The notes under the pieces are model-generated. The model searched no databases, was not told the DNA's origin, and saw nothing but the letters and a program-made list of their open reading frames with translations. This document shows, piece after piece, positions 28,427 to 39,000 of a stretch of 64,000 nt of DNA; the first letter of the stretch is position 1, and every line of letters starts with the position of its first letter. The translations under genes and the position numbers were made by a program. This DNA comes from Sphingopyxis terrae subsp. terrae NBRC 15098 (GTDB lineage: Bacteria > Pseudomonadota > Alphaproteobacteria > Sphingomonadales > Sphingomonadaceae). Location of the stretch: contig NZ_BCZQ01000004.1 of assembly GCF_001598815.1 (NCBI RefSeq), positions 186,001-250,000 of the forward strand, read 5' to 3'.

Positions 28427-29994
28427 CAGGCCTCCCCTTCCCCTTCGGGCAGTTCAAGGCGTGGAAAGATAGGAACCGGCTGGCCGACCGCAAAACCGCT
28501 GGCAGCAAGCTTCGCAAACCATTCGGTGTCGGCAAGCGCGGCGAAGTCGCGCGCATCGTCGGCGATTCCCATCTGGTTGAGCAGCGCGTCAGCCGCGGAC
28601 GGCACCACCGGGCGGATCGCAATCGCGAGCGTGCGGACGGCCTGGAACAAGGTCATCAACACGGCGCGCATCCGTTCGGGATCGGTCTTCCGCAGCGCCC
28701 ACGGCGCCTGCGTGTCGACATATTGGTTGCAGGCGAAGACCGCTCTAAGCCAACTTTCAATCCCCGTTGAGAAAGCTAAGTTTTCGAAGCTGTCGGGAAG
28801 GTCGCAGTTGGCAACTTGCGCGACTTGCTCCAGCACCGCAACGTCTTGTGCATAAATTTCAATATCGGGAGTAAGTTCACCATCCAAATTCTTGAAAATC
28901 ATCGACAAGCTGCGCTGCGCCAGATTGCCGAAGCTGTTGGCGAGGTCGGCATTCGCGGTGCGCACGATCGCTTCGGCCGAATAGCTGCCATCCTGTCCGA
29001 AGCTCACTTCGCGGAGCAGATAATAGCGCAGCGCATCGACGCCGAACTGTTCGGCGAGCGTCATCGGATCGACAACGTTGCCGAGCGATTTCGACATCTT
29101 CTCGCCGCGGTTGAGTAGAAAGCCGTGACCGAACACCTGGCGCGGCAGCGGCAGACCGGCACTCATAAGGAAGGCCGGCCAGTAAACAGTATGAAAACGA
29201 ACGATATCCTTGCCGATCATATGAATGTTCGCCGGCCAGAATCGTGCGAAATCGCCGTCCATGTCGGGATAGCCAATGCCCGACAAATAGGTCGTGAGCG
29301 CGTCGACCCAGACATACATCACATGCCCGGGGCTGCCCGGCACCGGGACGCCCCAATCGAAACTCGTGCGCGATACCGACAGATCCTTTAATCCGCCCTC
29401 GACGAAGCGCAGCACCTCGTTGCGGCGGCTTTCGGGGCGGATGAAGTCGGGATTGTCGTTATAGAGCGCGAGCAGACGGTCCTGATAGGCCGACAGGCGG
29501 AAGAACCAGCTTTCCTCGACGGTCCATTCGACCGGCGTCCCCTGCGGCGACAGGCGAACGCCCCCTTCCCCGTCTGTCAGTTCGCTTTCATCATAGAAAG
29601 CTTCGTCGCGAACCGAATACCAGCCTTCATAGCGGTCGAGGTAGAGGTCACCATTGGCTTCCATCGCCCGCCAGATCGCCTGCGATGCGCGATGGTGCGC
29701 CGGGTCCGACGTGCGCATAAAATTATCATAGCTGATATTCAGCTTGCCATACATCTCACGGAAATATCCAGACATTTCATCGGCAAGATCGATCGTTGCG
29801 CGACCCTGGTCGCGCGCGGTCTGATACATCTTCAGCCCATGTTCGTCGGTACCGGTGATCAGGCGCACGTCGCGGCCGCGCATCCGCTGGAAGCGCGCCA
29901 TCACGTCGGTCGCGATGGCCTCGTAGGCGTGACCGATATGCGGGCGGCCGTTGGGATAGCTGATGGCGGTGGTGATATAAAATGGTTCGGACAT
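28426..29994 (-). CDS. metG: Methionyl-tRNA synthetase
   Basis: The product is 522 residues. The class I signatures are HIGH within NGRPHIGHAYEA and KMSKS within GEKMSKSLGN. The anticodon-binding helical domain follows (WLRAVFACNQYVDTQAPWALRK). There is no C-terminal EMAP-II tRNA-binding domain and the zinc-knuckle insert lacks the four-cysteine form, so it belongs to the short type. It charges tRNA-Met for initiation and elongation. It lies 38 nt after holB and is coupled to tatD. Confidence 0.95.
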   Translation of the reverse strand: MSEPFYITTAISYPNGRPHIGHAYEAIATDVMARFQRMRGRDVRLITGTDEHGLKMYQTARDQGRATIDLADEMSGYFREMYGKLNISYDNFMRTSDPAHHRASQAIWRAMEANGDLYLDRYEGWYSVRDEAFYDESELTDGEGGVRLSPQGTPVEWTVEESWFFRLSAYQDRLLALYNDNPDFIRPESRRNEVLRFVEGGLKDLSVSRTSFDWGVPVPGSPGHVMYVWVDALTTYLSGIGYPDMDGDFARFWPANIHMIGKDIVRFHTVYWPAFLMSAGLPLPRQVFGHGFLLNRGEKMSKSLGNVVDPMTLAEQFGVDALRYYLLREVSFGQDGSYSAEAIVRTANADLANSFGNLAQRSLSMIFKNLDGELTPDIEIYAQDVAVLEQVAQVANCDLPDSFENLAFSTGIESWLRAVFACNQYVDTQAPWALRKTDPERMRAVLMTLFQAVRTLAIAIRPVVPSAADALLNQMGIADDARDFAALADTEWFAKLAASGFAVGQPVPIFPRLELPEGEGEA

Positions 29995-30032
29995 GCGCGC
30001 GCCTTAGCCGCTGGCGCGGCCAAGGGAAAGCG

Positions 30033-31016
30033 TCAGCGTGCCGCCTGCCCGCCGCGCGGCGCGAGTTCGGCGAGGCAGTTGCCGATCTCGAACCCCACCA
30101 TCGCCCCGTCATAAGACCCGCGCACAGCATCGCGCACCGTCCGCTGGATGCGGTCCCATTGACCGAGCACCGGTGCGATCTCTCCCAGCGGGCGTTCGCG
30201 CGCCAGCCGTGCCAGCAGGCCCGGCACGATGTCGATCACCAGTTCGAGCCGCGCCCGGTTGCTGGTGCCCCCGACTTCGCGCGCCAACGCTTCGCGTAGC
30301 CGATTGTCGCGATCACCGCCGGTCGCTATCGCCAGCAGTTTCTTTTCCATGACCGCGACATCGCTGTCGATGAGCGCCAGCGCCTTGCCGGGAACCCCGC
30401 CCGACGCCGCGACGATCGCGCGCACCTCGGCCATGTCGAGCATCGGACGCAAATCGTGCAGCCACGCCGTCATGACGGCACGCTCAACGGGTTGAAAACG
30501 TAGAATTCTGCAGCGTGACCGGATTGTCGGCAACAGGCGCCCCGGCGAATGACTTACGAGCAGGAACAAGGTTTGCGCCGGCGGCTCTTCAAGCGTCTTG
30601 AGCAGCGCATTGGCCCCGTCGGTTTCGAGGTCGTCGACCGCGTCGATGACGACGACGCGCCACGCGCCGAGCGACAAGGACAGATGCAGGCGGCGGATCA
30701 TGCCGCGGACCTGATCGATCGTGATGTTGCGCGCGAGATCCTTGCTCTTGTCCTTCACCTGCCGCGTCAGATGGATGATCTCGGGGTGATTCCCCGCCGA
30801 AACGAGCCTGCCCGCCTGTTCATCGCCGGGATCGTCGAGCGACAGCGGCGCCCCTCCCTCGCCCGCCCGGTCGTGCGTGACCAGAAAGCGGGCAACCCGT
30901 GCGGCAAAGGCGCCCTTCCCCATTCCCTGCGGCCCGGCGAGGAGCCAGGCGTGGTGGAGACGGCCGCTTGTCCAGGGCTCAAGAAAGGCCTTCTCGGCGT
31001 CGTGATGGCCGATCAT
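30033..31016 (-). CDS. holB: DNA polymerase III delta-prime subunit
   Basis: The product is 327 residues. The AAA+ clamp-loader fold shows Walker A GPQGMGKGAF, sensor region VVVIDAVDDLETDGANALLKTLEEPP and SRCRIL. The small-subunit rest helps load the beta clamp with the tau/gamma and delta subunits. ATG 31016 is placed by the ATGA overlap with tmk; a start nine bases earlier is also possible. The longer reading frame upstream is only antisense shadow. Confidence 0.92.
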   Translation of the reverse strand: MIGHHDAEKAFLEPWTSGRLHHAWLLAGPQGMGKGAFAARVARFLVTHDRAGEGGAPLSLDDPGDEQAGRLVSAGNHPEIIHLTRQVKDKSKDLARNITIDQVRGMIRRLHLSLSLGAWRVVVIDAVDDLETDGANALLKTLEEPPAQTLFLLVSHSPGRLLPTIRSRCRILRFQPVERAVMTAWLHDLRPMLDMAEVRAIVAASGGVPGKALALIDSDVAVMEKKLLAIATGGDRDNRLREALAREVGGTSNRARLELVIDIVPGLLARLARERPLGEIAPVLGQWDRIQRTVRDAVRGSYDGAMVGFEIGNCLAELAPRGGQAAR

Positions 31017-31639
31017 GGCAGCCATTCGGCAAGCTCCGACAGCAGGGCCGCGGTAACCGCGGCTGCTGGCGCATCGGCGTCGACAAGACGCCAGCGTAAC
31101 GGCTCCGCCGCTGCGATCTCGGCAAAGCGCGCGGCGAGCCGGGCCTGATAATCGGCGGGCTTGCTGCCCATGCGATCGGCGCCGCCGGCATCGCGCGCCG
31201 CCAGTCGCCGGCGCGCCTCTGCCGCGGAAACGGTCAGGAGGAAGGTCCGGTCGGGCAACAGGCCAAGCGAACCGAAGCCGTGCAGCATCATGATGTCGGC
31301 GTCGGTGATCCCCCCTCCCGCGCCCTGATAGGCGCGGGTTGAATCGACAAAGCGATCGCATAGCACCCAGGCGCCACGTTCGAGCGCGGGCCGGATCGTG
31401 CGCGCGACATGATCGGCGCGCGCAGCGGCGAAGAGCAGCGCTTCGCTACGCGCGTCCCACCGATCGTCGTCCCCCTCCATCAACAGCGCGCGGATCGCCT
31501 CGGCACCAGTGCTACCGCCCGGTTCGCGCGTCGCGACGACGTCGATCCCGCGTTCGGCAAGCGCCGCGGCCAGCGCGCGGATCTGTGTCGACTTGCCGAC
31601 CCCTTCGCCGCCCTCGAGCGTGATAAAACGCCCCCTCAT
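31013..31639 (-). CDS. tmk: Thymidylate kinase
   Basis: The product is 208 residues. It has P-loop EGGEGVGKST, the DR(F/Y) substrate motif DRFVDSTRAYQG and the lid region RRRLAARDAGGADRM. It phosphorylates dTMP to dTDP. ATG 31639 overlaps the stop of the upstream D,D-carboxypeptidase by 4 nt, and its own stop overlaps holB by 4 nt, so the three are translated together. Confidence 0.95.
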   Translation of the reverse strand: MRGRFITLEGGEGVGKSTQIRALAAALAERGIDVVATREPGGSTGAEAIRALLMEGDDDRWDARSEALLFAAARADHVARTIRPALERGAWVLCDRFVDSTRAYQGAGGGITDADIMMLHGFGSLGLLPDRTFLLTVSAAEARRRLAARDAGGADRMGSKPADYQARLAARFAEIAAAEPLRWRLVDADAPAAAVTAALLSELAEWLP

Positions 31640-32862
31640 CGGCCGGCGAGCCGATAAAAACCGCTGCGCAGCCGTGTCCAGACGCCATCGACCGGCGCCA
31701 CGTCTTTCGCCGCCAGCAATGTCGTGGTTTGCGGCGGCAGGCCGTCGGGGGTCACGATCAGACGCGCGATCGGAGTGCCGCGTTCGATCGGGGCGTTTTG
31801 CGGGCTGCGGCTCTGCATCGCGGCGCGATAGCCGCCGGCATATCCCTTGGGAACCGTCATTCGGACCGCAATACCGGCTTCGGCCATCACGCTCGGCCGT
31901 GCGCCGCGTTGCACCTCGACCGCCCCGACCTTGGTGCCCGCGGGCACCAGTTCGCGGCCTTCCCATGCGTCAAAGCCCCAGCGCATCAGCCGTTCGGCCT
32001 CGTCGCGCCGCGCCTTTTCACTCTTCATGCCCGCTACCACCATGATCAGGCGCCGGCCATCGCGCTTTGCCGAACCGAGAAAGCAATAGCCCGCTTCGGC
32101 GGTGTGACCGGTCTTGAGGCCGTCGGCTCCGGCAAAGCGCCCCAGAATGGGGTTGCGGTTCGGCTGGATGATCGGCTTGCCTTCTGGCGACACGCCATGC
32201 TGCAAGCGCGGGATCGAAAAATAGCGTGCATAGCCATCGGGATGGTCGCGGATCAGCCGGTCCGCCAGCGTGATAAGATCGGCAGCGCTTACCTTCGTCA
32301 CGCCGCCATCGGGCCAGCCGTTCGGGGTGCCGAACTTGCTCGACGTCATGCCTATTTTGGCCGCCATCGCATTCATTCGCTTGACAAAATCGGCTTCGCT
32401 GCCATCGATCCCGACCGCCAGCGCCGCGGCGGCGTCGTTACCCGACACGGTGATCAGGCCCTTGAGCAATTCATCGACCGAAATCTTCTCGCCGGCGCGC
32501 AGGAACATCGTCGACCCGCCGTTGCTGCCGTTCCATTTGCGCCAGGTCGCTTCGCTGACCGTGAAGACCTTGTCGCGCGACAATTCGCCGCGCTTGATCA
32601 GGTCGAGCACGACATAGGCGGTCATCACCTTGGCCATCGAGGCCGGCGCGAAGCGTTTGCCCGCGCCGCGGGAAAAAAGGATCGCGCCCGAATCGAGATC
32701 CTTCAACATCACGATCGGCGCTTCGGTTACGTAGAGCGGCCTGCTCACCGCGCCCAGCTTCGGCTTGTCATTCCCTGCCGAAGCCGCCGGAAAGGTGCTT
32801 GCGAGCGCGATTGCCGCCAGTCCGGCGCCGATGGCGCGCGCGATTCCGTTTCGACGCTGCAC
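31636..32862 (-). CDS. D-alanyl-D-alanine carboxypeptidase (PBP5/6 type)
   Basis: This is a 408-residue penicillin-binding protein with signal peptide ending near PAASA-GND. The active-site triad motifs are SMAK in APASMAKVMTAYV, SGN in VSGNDAAAALA, and KTG in GLKTGHTAEAG. The C-terminal domain (about 290-400) fits the PBP5/6 beta-rich stalk. It trims the terminal D-Ala from peptidoglycan stem peptides in the periplasm. The start is GTG at 32862, only 3 nt after the rlpA stop. It resembles DacF/DacC-type proteins. Confidence 0.93.
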   Translation of the reverse strand: MQRRNGIARAIGAGLAAIALASTFPAASAGNDKPKLGAVSRPLYVTEAPIVMLKDLDSGAILFSRGAGKRFAPASMAKVMTAYVVLDLIKRGELSRDKVFTVSEATWRKWNGSNGGSTMFLRAGEKISVDELLKGLITVSGNDAAAALAVGIDGSEADFVKRMNAMAAKIGMTSSKFGTPNGWPDGGVTKVSAADLITLADRLIRDHPDGYARYFSIPRLQHGVSPEGKPIIQPNRNPILGRFAGADGLKTGHTAEAGYCFLGSAKRDGRRLIMVVAGMKSEKARRDEAERLMRWGFDAWEGRELVPAGTKVGAVEVQRGARPSVMAEAGIAVRMTVPKGYAGGYRAAMQSRSPQNAPIERGTPIARLIVTPDGLPPQTTTLLAAKDVAPVDGVWTRLRSGFYRLAGR

Positions 32863-32865
32863 GGC

Positions 32866-33876
32866 TTAGCGGTCGCGCAGGACGGTCGCGTCGCGGAAAC
32901 CTTTGGCTTTCGCCTTGTCCTGTGCGGCTTTTGCTTCGCCGTCACTGGCAAAGGGCCCCATGCGGACGCGCCACAATTTGCCGGCTCTGTCGACATGGCC
33001 GCCGACCGATTTCGCTGCGACATTGGCCCGCGCTTCGCTGCTAAACGCGCCGACCTGAACGACGAAGCTTCCCGCAACCGCTTTGGGTGCCGGTTCCGCT
33101 TTCTTTTCGGGTGTAGCCGGCTTGGCCGCCGGGGCCGGCTTGGAAGGTTCGGGCTTTTTGCTGCTGGTTACCGCCATCCGGTCGTCGCCGGGTTTGGCCT
33201 GAGCCGATGCCGTCGGCGGCGCCGGTTGATCGGGAACCGTGGCGGCAGCCGCTTTGGGCACGGGCACCTGCTTGATCTTGGTCCGCAGGATCGACAGCAG
33301 CGATTCGGGCGTTGCCAGCCGCTCGGGTACCGGCCTGCCAGCGCGAAGCTGCGCGCGCTCGGCGGCGGGCGGATTGGTCCGGCGCACGCGAACCGCGCTC
33401 ACCGCATCGGTCAGCCCGAGCTGTGCAGCGGCGCCGCGCGACAGGTCGATCAGCCGGTCGTTGCTCATCGGTCCGCGATCGTTGACACGAACCAATATCG
33501 TGCGCCCGGTATCGAGCGCCGTTACCTCGACATAGCTGGGCAGCGGCAGCGTCTTGTGCGCCGCGCTGATACCGTCGGGGTTGTATATCTCGCCATTGGC
33601 GGTCGGCTTGCCCGCCGCTTCTTCGCCATACCAGCTTGCATAGCCGACATCGTCATAATCGGCGACATCCGCGGGCGTGTAGGTCGTGCCCGCGATGGTA
33701 TAGGGATCGCCGAGTTTCACCGGCACGTCCGATACGCCATTGTCGGCAGGAGCTGTCGCGGGCGCAGCGGCGACCGCCGTATTGCTCTTGCCGTCAAAGC
33801 TGCCGCATGCCGCCAGCGCCAATGCCGTTCCTGCGACCAGCGTGGCCGCGCCCCCGCCCCTAACGATCGATTTCAT
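32866..33876 (-). CDS. rlpA: RlpA-family septal-ring lytic transglycosylase lipoprotein
   Basis: The product is 336 residues from ATG 33876. The signal peptide ends in lipobox LAAC, giving a lipoprotein. A double-psi beta-barrel (about 70-165) shows ASWYGEEAAGKPTANGE, AAHKTLPLPSYVEVT and VRVNDRGPMSNDRLIDLS. A Pro/Ala/Lys-rich linker leads to a C-terminal SPOR domain (about 258-336, FVVQVGAFSSEARAN). RlpA cleaves glycan strands lacking stem peptides at the septum. It overlaps mltB by 17 bp. Confidence 0.92.
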   Translation of the reverse strand: MKSIVRGGGAATLVAGTALALAACGSFDGKSNTAVAAAPATAPADNGVSDVPVKLGDPYTIAGTTYTPADVADYDDVGYASWYGEEAAGKPTANGEIYNPDGISAAHKTLPLPSYVEVTALDTGRTILVRVNDRGPMSNDRLIDLSRGAAAQLGLTDAVSAVRVRRTNPPAAERAQLRAGRPVPERLATPESLLSILRTKIKQVPVPKAAAATVPDQPAPPTASAQAKPGDDRMAVTSSKKPEPSKPAPAAKPATPEKKAEPAPKAVAGSFVVQVGAFSSEARANVAAKSVGGHVDRAGKLWRVRMGPFASDGEAKAAQDKAKAKGFRDATVLRDR

Positions 33877-34921
33877 CCGCCAGCAACCCCACAGAAAGTG
33901 CGTAAAAGTTCGAACAATTATAGTCGAGTATCGCACGATAATTACCGGTCAGCAAATAGGCGGTCTTTCCCGGGCCGTCGGGTTCGAGCAAGGTCGCCTG
34001 AATATGGTCCGCCGGCCAGCGTCCGCTCACTGGCTGGAACCCGGCGGCGCGCCATTCAGCCATCGACCGCCAGCGGCTGTAGCGGGCGAAAACGCGCGGG
34101 CAGCGTGTCGGCTCGAGCCGGGTTCCCATTGCCGAACGGTCGAAGCCGTCGGGAACGCGTACGGCAACGCCCCACGGTTCGCCCGCATGCCAGCCCGCCC
34201 GGCGCAGGTAGGAACCGATCGACTCGACCGCGTCGGCCTCGCTCGACCAGATGCGGGCAACGCCGTCGCCGTCGCCGTCCTCGGCAACCTTGAGATAGAC
34301 CGAGGGGAGGAATTGGGGATAGCCGAACGCGCCCGCCCAACTGCCCTTCAGCACCTCGCGCGGAACGCCCTTTTCGACCATTTCGAGCGTCGCGATGAAT
34401 TCAGGCTCGAACAGGCTGCGGCGGCGTCCCTCATAGGCAAGCGTCGCCAGCGCTTCGGGCAGGTCGAAATTGCCGGTTACCGCCCCATAAGCGGTTTCGT
34501 GCCCAAAGATTGCAATCATGATGCTCGTCGGGACGCCCGTCCGTTCCTCGATCCGCGACAGCAGCGGCAACAGGCGGTCGTGGACGCGGCGCCCGCCGTT
34601 GATGCGCGCGGCATCGACATGCTTCGCCTTATAAGGCGCAAAGGCCGGGATCGGCGTATCGGGACGCGGCGGCGCGCCCAGATTGTCGCGATCGAGCGCC
34701 ACGACGCGCGCATTGAAGCGAAGCCCGCTCGTCACCCGGTCGAAGGTCGCGCGCGAAACGCCGCGCGCCTGTGCCTTGGGCCAGAGCGACTGAACATAGG
34801 TATCGAAGCCGGGATCGGCCGCCTGCGCGTGCAGCGGCGCCGAAGCCGCCATGGTCCAGGCCGAGAGGAGGACACCGATCCGGGCGAGGAGGCGTCCGAT
34901 TCTGAATGGTTTAGCGTGCAT
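33860..34921 (-). CDS. Lytic murein transglycosylase, MltB family
   Basis: The product is 353 residues from ATG 34921, with a signal peptide ending near LHAQAA. The upstream ATG at 34951 is possible but would place charged residues before the signal. GHETAYGAVTGNFD holds the catalytic glutamate, and SWAGAFGYPQFLPSVYL is a family signature. The enzyme cuts peptidoglycan glycan strands with 1,6-anhydro product. It heads the long minus-strand operon continuing with rlpA and the carboxypeptidase, so three wall-remodelling enzymes are co-expressed. Confidence 0.92.
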   Translation of the reverse strand: MHAKPFRIGRLLARIGVLLSAWTMAASAPLHAQAADPGFDTYVQSLWPKAQARGVSRATFDRVTSGLRFNARVVALDRDNLGAPPRPDTPIPAFAPYKAKHVDAARINGGRRVHDRLLPLLSRIEERTGVPTSIMIAIFGHETAYGAVTGNFDLPEALATLAYEGRRRSLFEPEFIATLEMVEKGVPREVLKGSWAGAFGYPQFLPSVYLKVAEDGDGDGVARIWSSEADAVESIGSYLRRAGWHAGEPWGVAVRVPDGFDRSAMGTRLEPTRCPRVFARYSRWRSMAEWRAAGFQPVSGRWPADHIQATLLEPDGPGKTAYLLTGNYRAILDYNCSNFYALSVGLLADEIDR

Positions 34922-35078
34922 ATGTCCCACCCTATAGGGCGTGTCTGCCACGGATACAGCCCCCTTGGCCAGCCATGGGCAGGACAGGACGAGTCATTCG
35001 CGCGCCGGACCGTTCGCACCGCGCGCGCCAAAGGTTTCGCTTGCCGCGCGCCGCCGCCGCGCTATGTCGGCGCCGCAA

Positions 35079-35168
35079 GGACAGGTGGCCGAGTGGTTTA
35101 AGGCAGCGGTCTTGAAAACCGCCGTGGGTGGAAGCTCACCGTGGGTTCGAATCCCACCCTGTCCGCCA
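35079..35168 (+). tRNA. tRNA-Ser(UGA)
   Basis: This is a 90-nt class II tRNA with acceptor GGACAGG/CCTGTCC, discriminator G and encoded CCA. Anticodon stem GCGGT/ACCGC encloses loop CTTGAAA, giving UGA. A long variable arm (GTGGGTGGAAGCTCAC) is present, as expected for serine. Confidence 0.96.
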
Positions 35169-35181
35169 TCGCCGCACGCGC

Positions 35182-35880
35182 CTAACGCGCGTCGTGAAAT
35201 ATGATGCCGAGCGTGAAGCGCTCGCCCCTGCGAATTTCGCTGACGCCGTGGCGCATTTTGACGCGGTAGGTGCCGCGTGTTCCGGCTCGCGGTGCTTCGT
35301 TGACCGCGAACACGACCGCGTCACCCATCCGCAGCGGCACGACATGTGCGCGCGACTGCATTCTCGGGCGCTGTTCGGTCAGGACGAATTCGCCGCCGTC
35401 GAAATCGACTTCCGGCTCGGACAGCAGGACCGCCACCTGAAACGGAAAATGGAGGTCGCCGTAAAGATCCTGATGGAGGCAATTATAGTCGCCGGCGCGG
35501 TACCGTAGCAGCAGCGGCGTCGGCCGGACCTGTCCCGACGCGTGGCAAAGGCTTGTGAAGGCGGGCAGATCGGCGGGAAAGGAAGCGCTCGCTCCCAAAC
35601 GCGCCGCCCATCGGTTCGCAAGCGGCGCCAGGCTTTCATACAGGCGCTGCCGCAACCGTTCGAGGACAGCGGGCAAGGGATAAGCAAAGTAGCGATATTC
35701 GCCGCGGCCAAAACCATGACGCTGCATCGTCACCGTGCTGCGAAAGCGCTCGTTGGCGTCGAACATCGCGGAAAGATCGGCGCAATCGGACAGGGTGAGC
35801 AGCTTCGGAAGCCGGTGCCATCCCCGCCCTTCCAGATCGGATTCAAGCTGCGGCGTCCGTATTTCCGGCTCGGCGGTCAT
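35182..35880 (-). CDS. Predicted nucleic-acid 2OG-Fe(II) oxygenase (Oxygenase-NA family)
   Basis: The product is 232 residues. HQD in NCLHQDLYGDLHFP and His in RHGVSEI form the iron facial triad, and Arg in RRGERFTLG fits 2-oxoglutarate. The segments RPTPLLLRYRAGDYNC and GGEFVLTEQRPRMQSRA match what I recall of the Oxygenase-NA family (formerly DUF2086), predicted to repair alkylated nucleic acid. ATG 35880 is preferred: AGGAAGG lies 6 nt before it, whereas it abuts ATG 35886. No ada or alkB gene is adjacent. The apparent longer frame to 39423 is antisense to the autotransporter. Confidence 0.82.
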   Translation of the reverse strand: MTAEPEIRTPQLESDLEGRGWHRLPKLLTLSDCADLSAMFDANERFRSTVTMQRHGFGRGEYRYFAYPLPAVLERLRQRLYESLAPLANRWAARLGASASFPADLPAFTSLCHASGQVRPTPLLLRYRAGDYNCLHQDLYGDLHFPFQVAVLLSEPEVDFDGGEFVLTEQRPRMQSRAHVVPLRMGDAVVFAVNEAPRAGTRGTYRVKMRHGVSEIRRGERFTLGIIFHDAR

Positions 35881-36063
35881 TGGCATCCTTCCTCTTCGTC
35901 GTGCGGTGAGACGCGGCGAATAGCGGGACCGTACACCCGATCCGTTCCGTTTCTTGCGGCCAAAAGCCGGCGCAGGACTTTTTTCCAAGGTCGCGCGCGG
36001 CGCGCTCCGTCTTGTGTTCGGTTCCGGGCCATCGACCCGGGGGGACATCAAAAGAGGAACTCC

Positions 36064-39000
36064 ATGCGCAAGACCCTGCTGGCATCGACCTGCCTGGCGA
36101 CGATCATCGCCATGCCCGCATACGCCGAAACGAGCATCACCACCGCGACGACAACGCCGGTCAGCACCTCGACCGTCAAATCGGGCGCAGCCGACGATAT
36201 CAAGATCGGCTCCGCAGGCTCGATCAAGCCGACGAGTGGCACGGCGGTCACGATCGACAGCAACAACAAGGTCACCAACGACGGCACGATCCAGATCACC
36301 AATTCGGACGGCGCGCGCGGCATTTTTGCCAATGCGGGCGTGACCGGCACGATCACCAATTCGGCGACCGGCAAGATCATCATCGACGAAAGCTACACCC
36401 CCACCGACATCGACAATGACGGCGATCTCGACGGGCCCTTTGCGGTCGGATCGAACCGCGTCGGCATCGCAACCGGCGGCGCCTCTACCGGCAATATCGT
36501 CAACAGCGGTGAAGTGACGGTCGAGGGGAATGATTCGGCGGGCATCCGGCTCGGCGGGCCGCTGACCGGCAATTTCACGACCGACGGCAAGGTATCGGTC
36601 ATTGGCGACCGCGCGCTCGGCGTCGGACTGCAGGACGTCACCGGCAATGTCCGCCTCGCCGGCACGATTACGGCGCAGGGCGTGGATGCAGTCGCCGCGC
36701 GGCTTTCGGGCAACATCAACGGCGCGCTTGTCGTGCAGGGGACGCTCACCGCCACCGGCTATCGCTACACGACGGCACCGTCCGACCCGTCGAAGCTCGA
36801 CGCCGACGATCTGCTGATCGGCGGCCCGGCACTGTCGATCGAAGGCGATGTCAGCGGCGGTATCGTCCTGGCTGTCCCGCCCAAGGACACGAACGCTGCC
36901 GACAAGGATGAGGACAAGGACGGCATCGACGACGACAAGGAAGGATCGGCGGTCGTCCGCTCCTTCGGTTCGGCCCCCGCGATGCGGATCGGCTCGGCGG
37001 ACCGCGACATCGCGATCGGTGCCGTTGCCGGAACGGGAACCGGCTTCGGCCTGATCATCGACGGTTCGGTGCAGGGCAACGGCCTTTATGCGGGAAAGGA
37101 CGCGACGGCGATCCAACTCGGCGGCATGGGGCATAATGTTACCATCGCCGGCGGCGTGGGTATCAGCGGCAGCGTTCAGGCAACGTCGAAGGATGCGTCG
37201 GCAACCGCGATCCGCGCCGGTGCGGGAACGATCACGCCCGAAATCCGCAACGCGGGCAAGATCGAGGCGACGGGCGGCAGCAGCGCGACCTCGTCGATCA
37301 CCGGCATCCTGGTGGAAGCGGGCGCCGACGTGGCGCTGATCCGTAACAGCGGGTCGATCTCGGCCAAGGCCGGCGGCGATGCCGCGACCGCGCGCGCGAT
37401 CGTCGATCTGTCGGGCAATGTCGACATGGTCGAGAACAGCGGCGCGATCAGCGCCAGCGGCGCGCTCGCGTCGTCGGATCGCAATGTCGCGATCGACCTG
37501 TCGGCCAACGGCGGCGGTGCGACCGTCAAGCAGACGGCGGTTGCATCGGGTGTCACCGCGCCGTCGATTACGGGCGACGTCCGCTTCGGCACCGGCAACG
37601 ATATCTTCGACATCGCCGACGGTTCGGTGAAGGGGAACAGCTATTTCGGCGCCGGCGACAACCGCCTCGCGCTGTCTGGCGACGCCACCTATGCCGGCAA
37701 TGCGCGCTTCGGCAGCGGCAATGACACGATGGCGCTGACGGGAACGTCGGTGTTTACCGGCAATGCCGACTTCGGCGGCGGCACGGACATCTTGTCGATC
37801 GGCGGCACCGCCCGCTTTGCGGGGCAACTCGCCAATGCGCAGGGTCTTGCGGTGTCGGTCGACGGCGGCACCTTCGACATTGCCGGCGCGGCCACCATCT
37901 CGTCGCTCGCGGTGACCAACAAGGGCATCGTCGCGGTCACGCTCGACAGCGGCAGCACCGGCACGGCGTTGCAGGTGACCGGCACGGCCAGCTTTGCCGC
38001 CGATTCCAAGCTGGCGCTGAAGCTGTCGAGCATCGAGGATGCCGAGGGTGACCACGTCGTCCTGACCGCAGGAACGCTGACCGGCGCGGACAATCTGACG
38101 GCCACATCGACGCTCGTGCCCTTCCTCTACAAGGGCACGCTGACCTCGACCGCGAACGAACTGCGCGTCAACATCGCGCGAAAGAGCACGAGCGAGCTTG
38201 GCCTCAACCGGTCGCAGGCGTCGGCGTTCAACGCGGTCGTCGATGCGCTTTCGGCCGACCAGGTGGTCGAAGGCGTCTTCCTCGACATCGTCGATGGCGA
38301 CCAGTTCCGCAATCAGCTCAACCAGATGCTGCCCGAACATGAAGGCGGCGTCTTCGAAACCGTCACCTCGGGCTCGCGCGCGCTCGCACGCTATCTGCAA
38401 GACCCCAACGCGCCGTTCCAGGACGAGGGCAAATGGGGCTATTGGGTCAACCAGGCCGTATGGGGCACGTCGAAGAGCATCGGCGATACCGCGGGTTATG
38501 ATGTCAGCGGCTGGGGCATTTCGCTCGGCGCCGAGATCAAGAGCGGCATCGGCAATTTCGGTGCGTCGGCGGCCTTCCTCAGCGGCAAGGACGGCAACAG
38601 CAGCAACGACAGCGAAGTCAGCTCGACCCAGTGGGAAGGCGCGCTCTACTGGCGCCTGAATTCGAACGACTGGCTGGCCCATGCGCGCGTTTCGGGCGCT
38701 CCGATCCGGCTCAAGGGCACGCGCGTGTTCAGCGCCGAAGCCGGTACCGAGGATATTCGCGAAACGATGCGCGGCAAATGGGACGCGACGCTGTGGTCGG
38801 CATCGGGCTCGATCGCGCGCGACGCGCAGCTTGGCGGGATCAGCTTCCGGCCCACGCTCGCGGTGGATTATTTCAAGCTCAAGGAAGACGGCTATGCCGA
38901 AACCGGCGGCGGTGACGCGCTCGATCTGACCGTCGCCGGCCGCAGCAGCGACGAATTGTCGGTCAGCGGCACCGTCGCGCTTGGGCTCGAGTTCGGGGGC

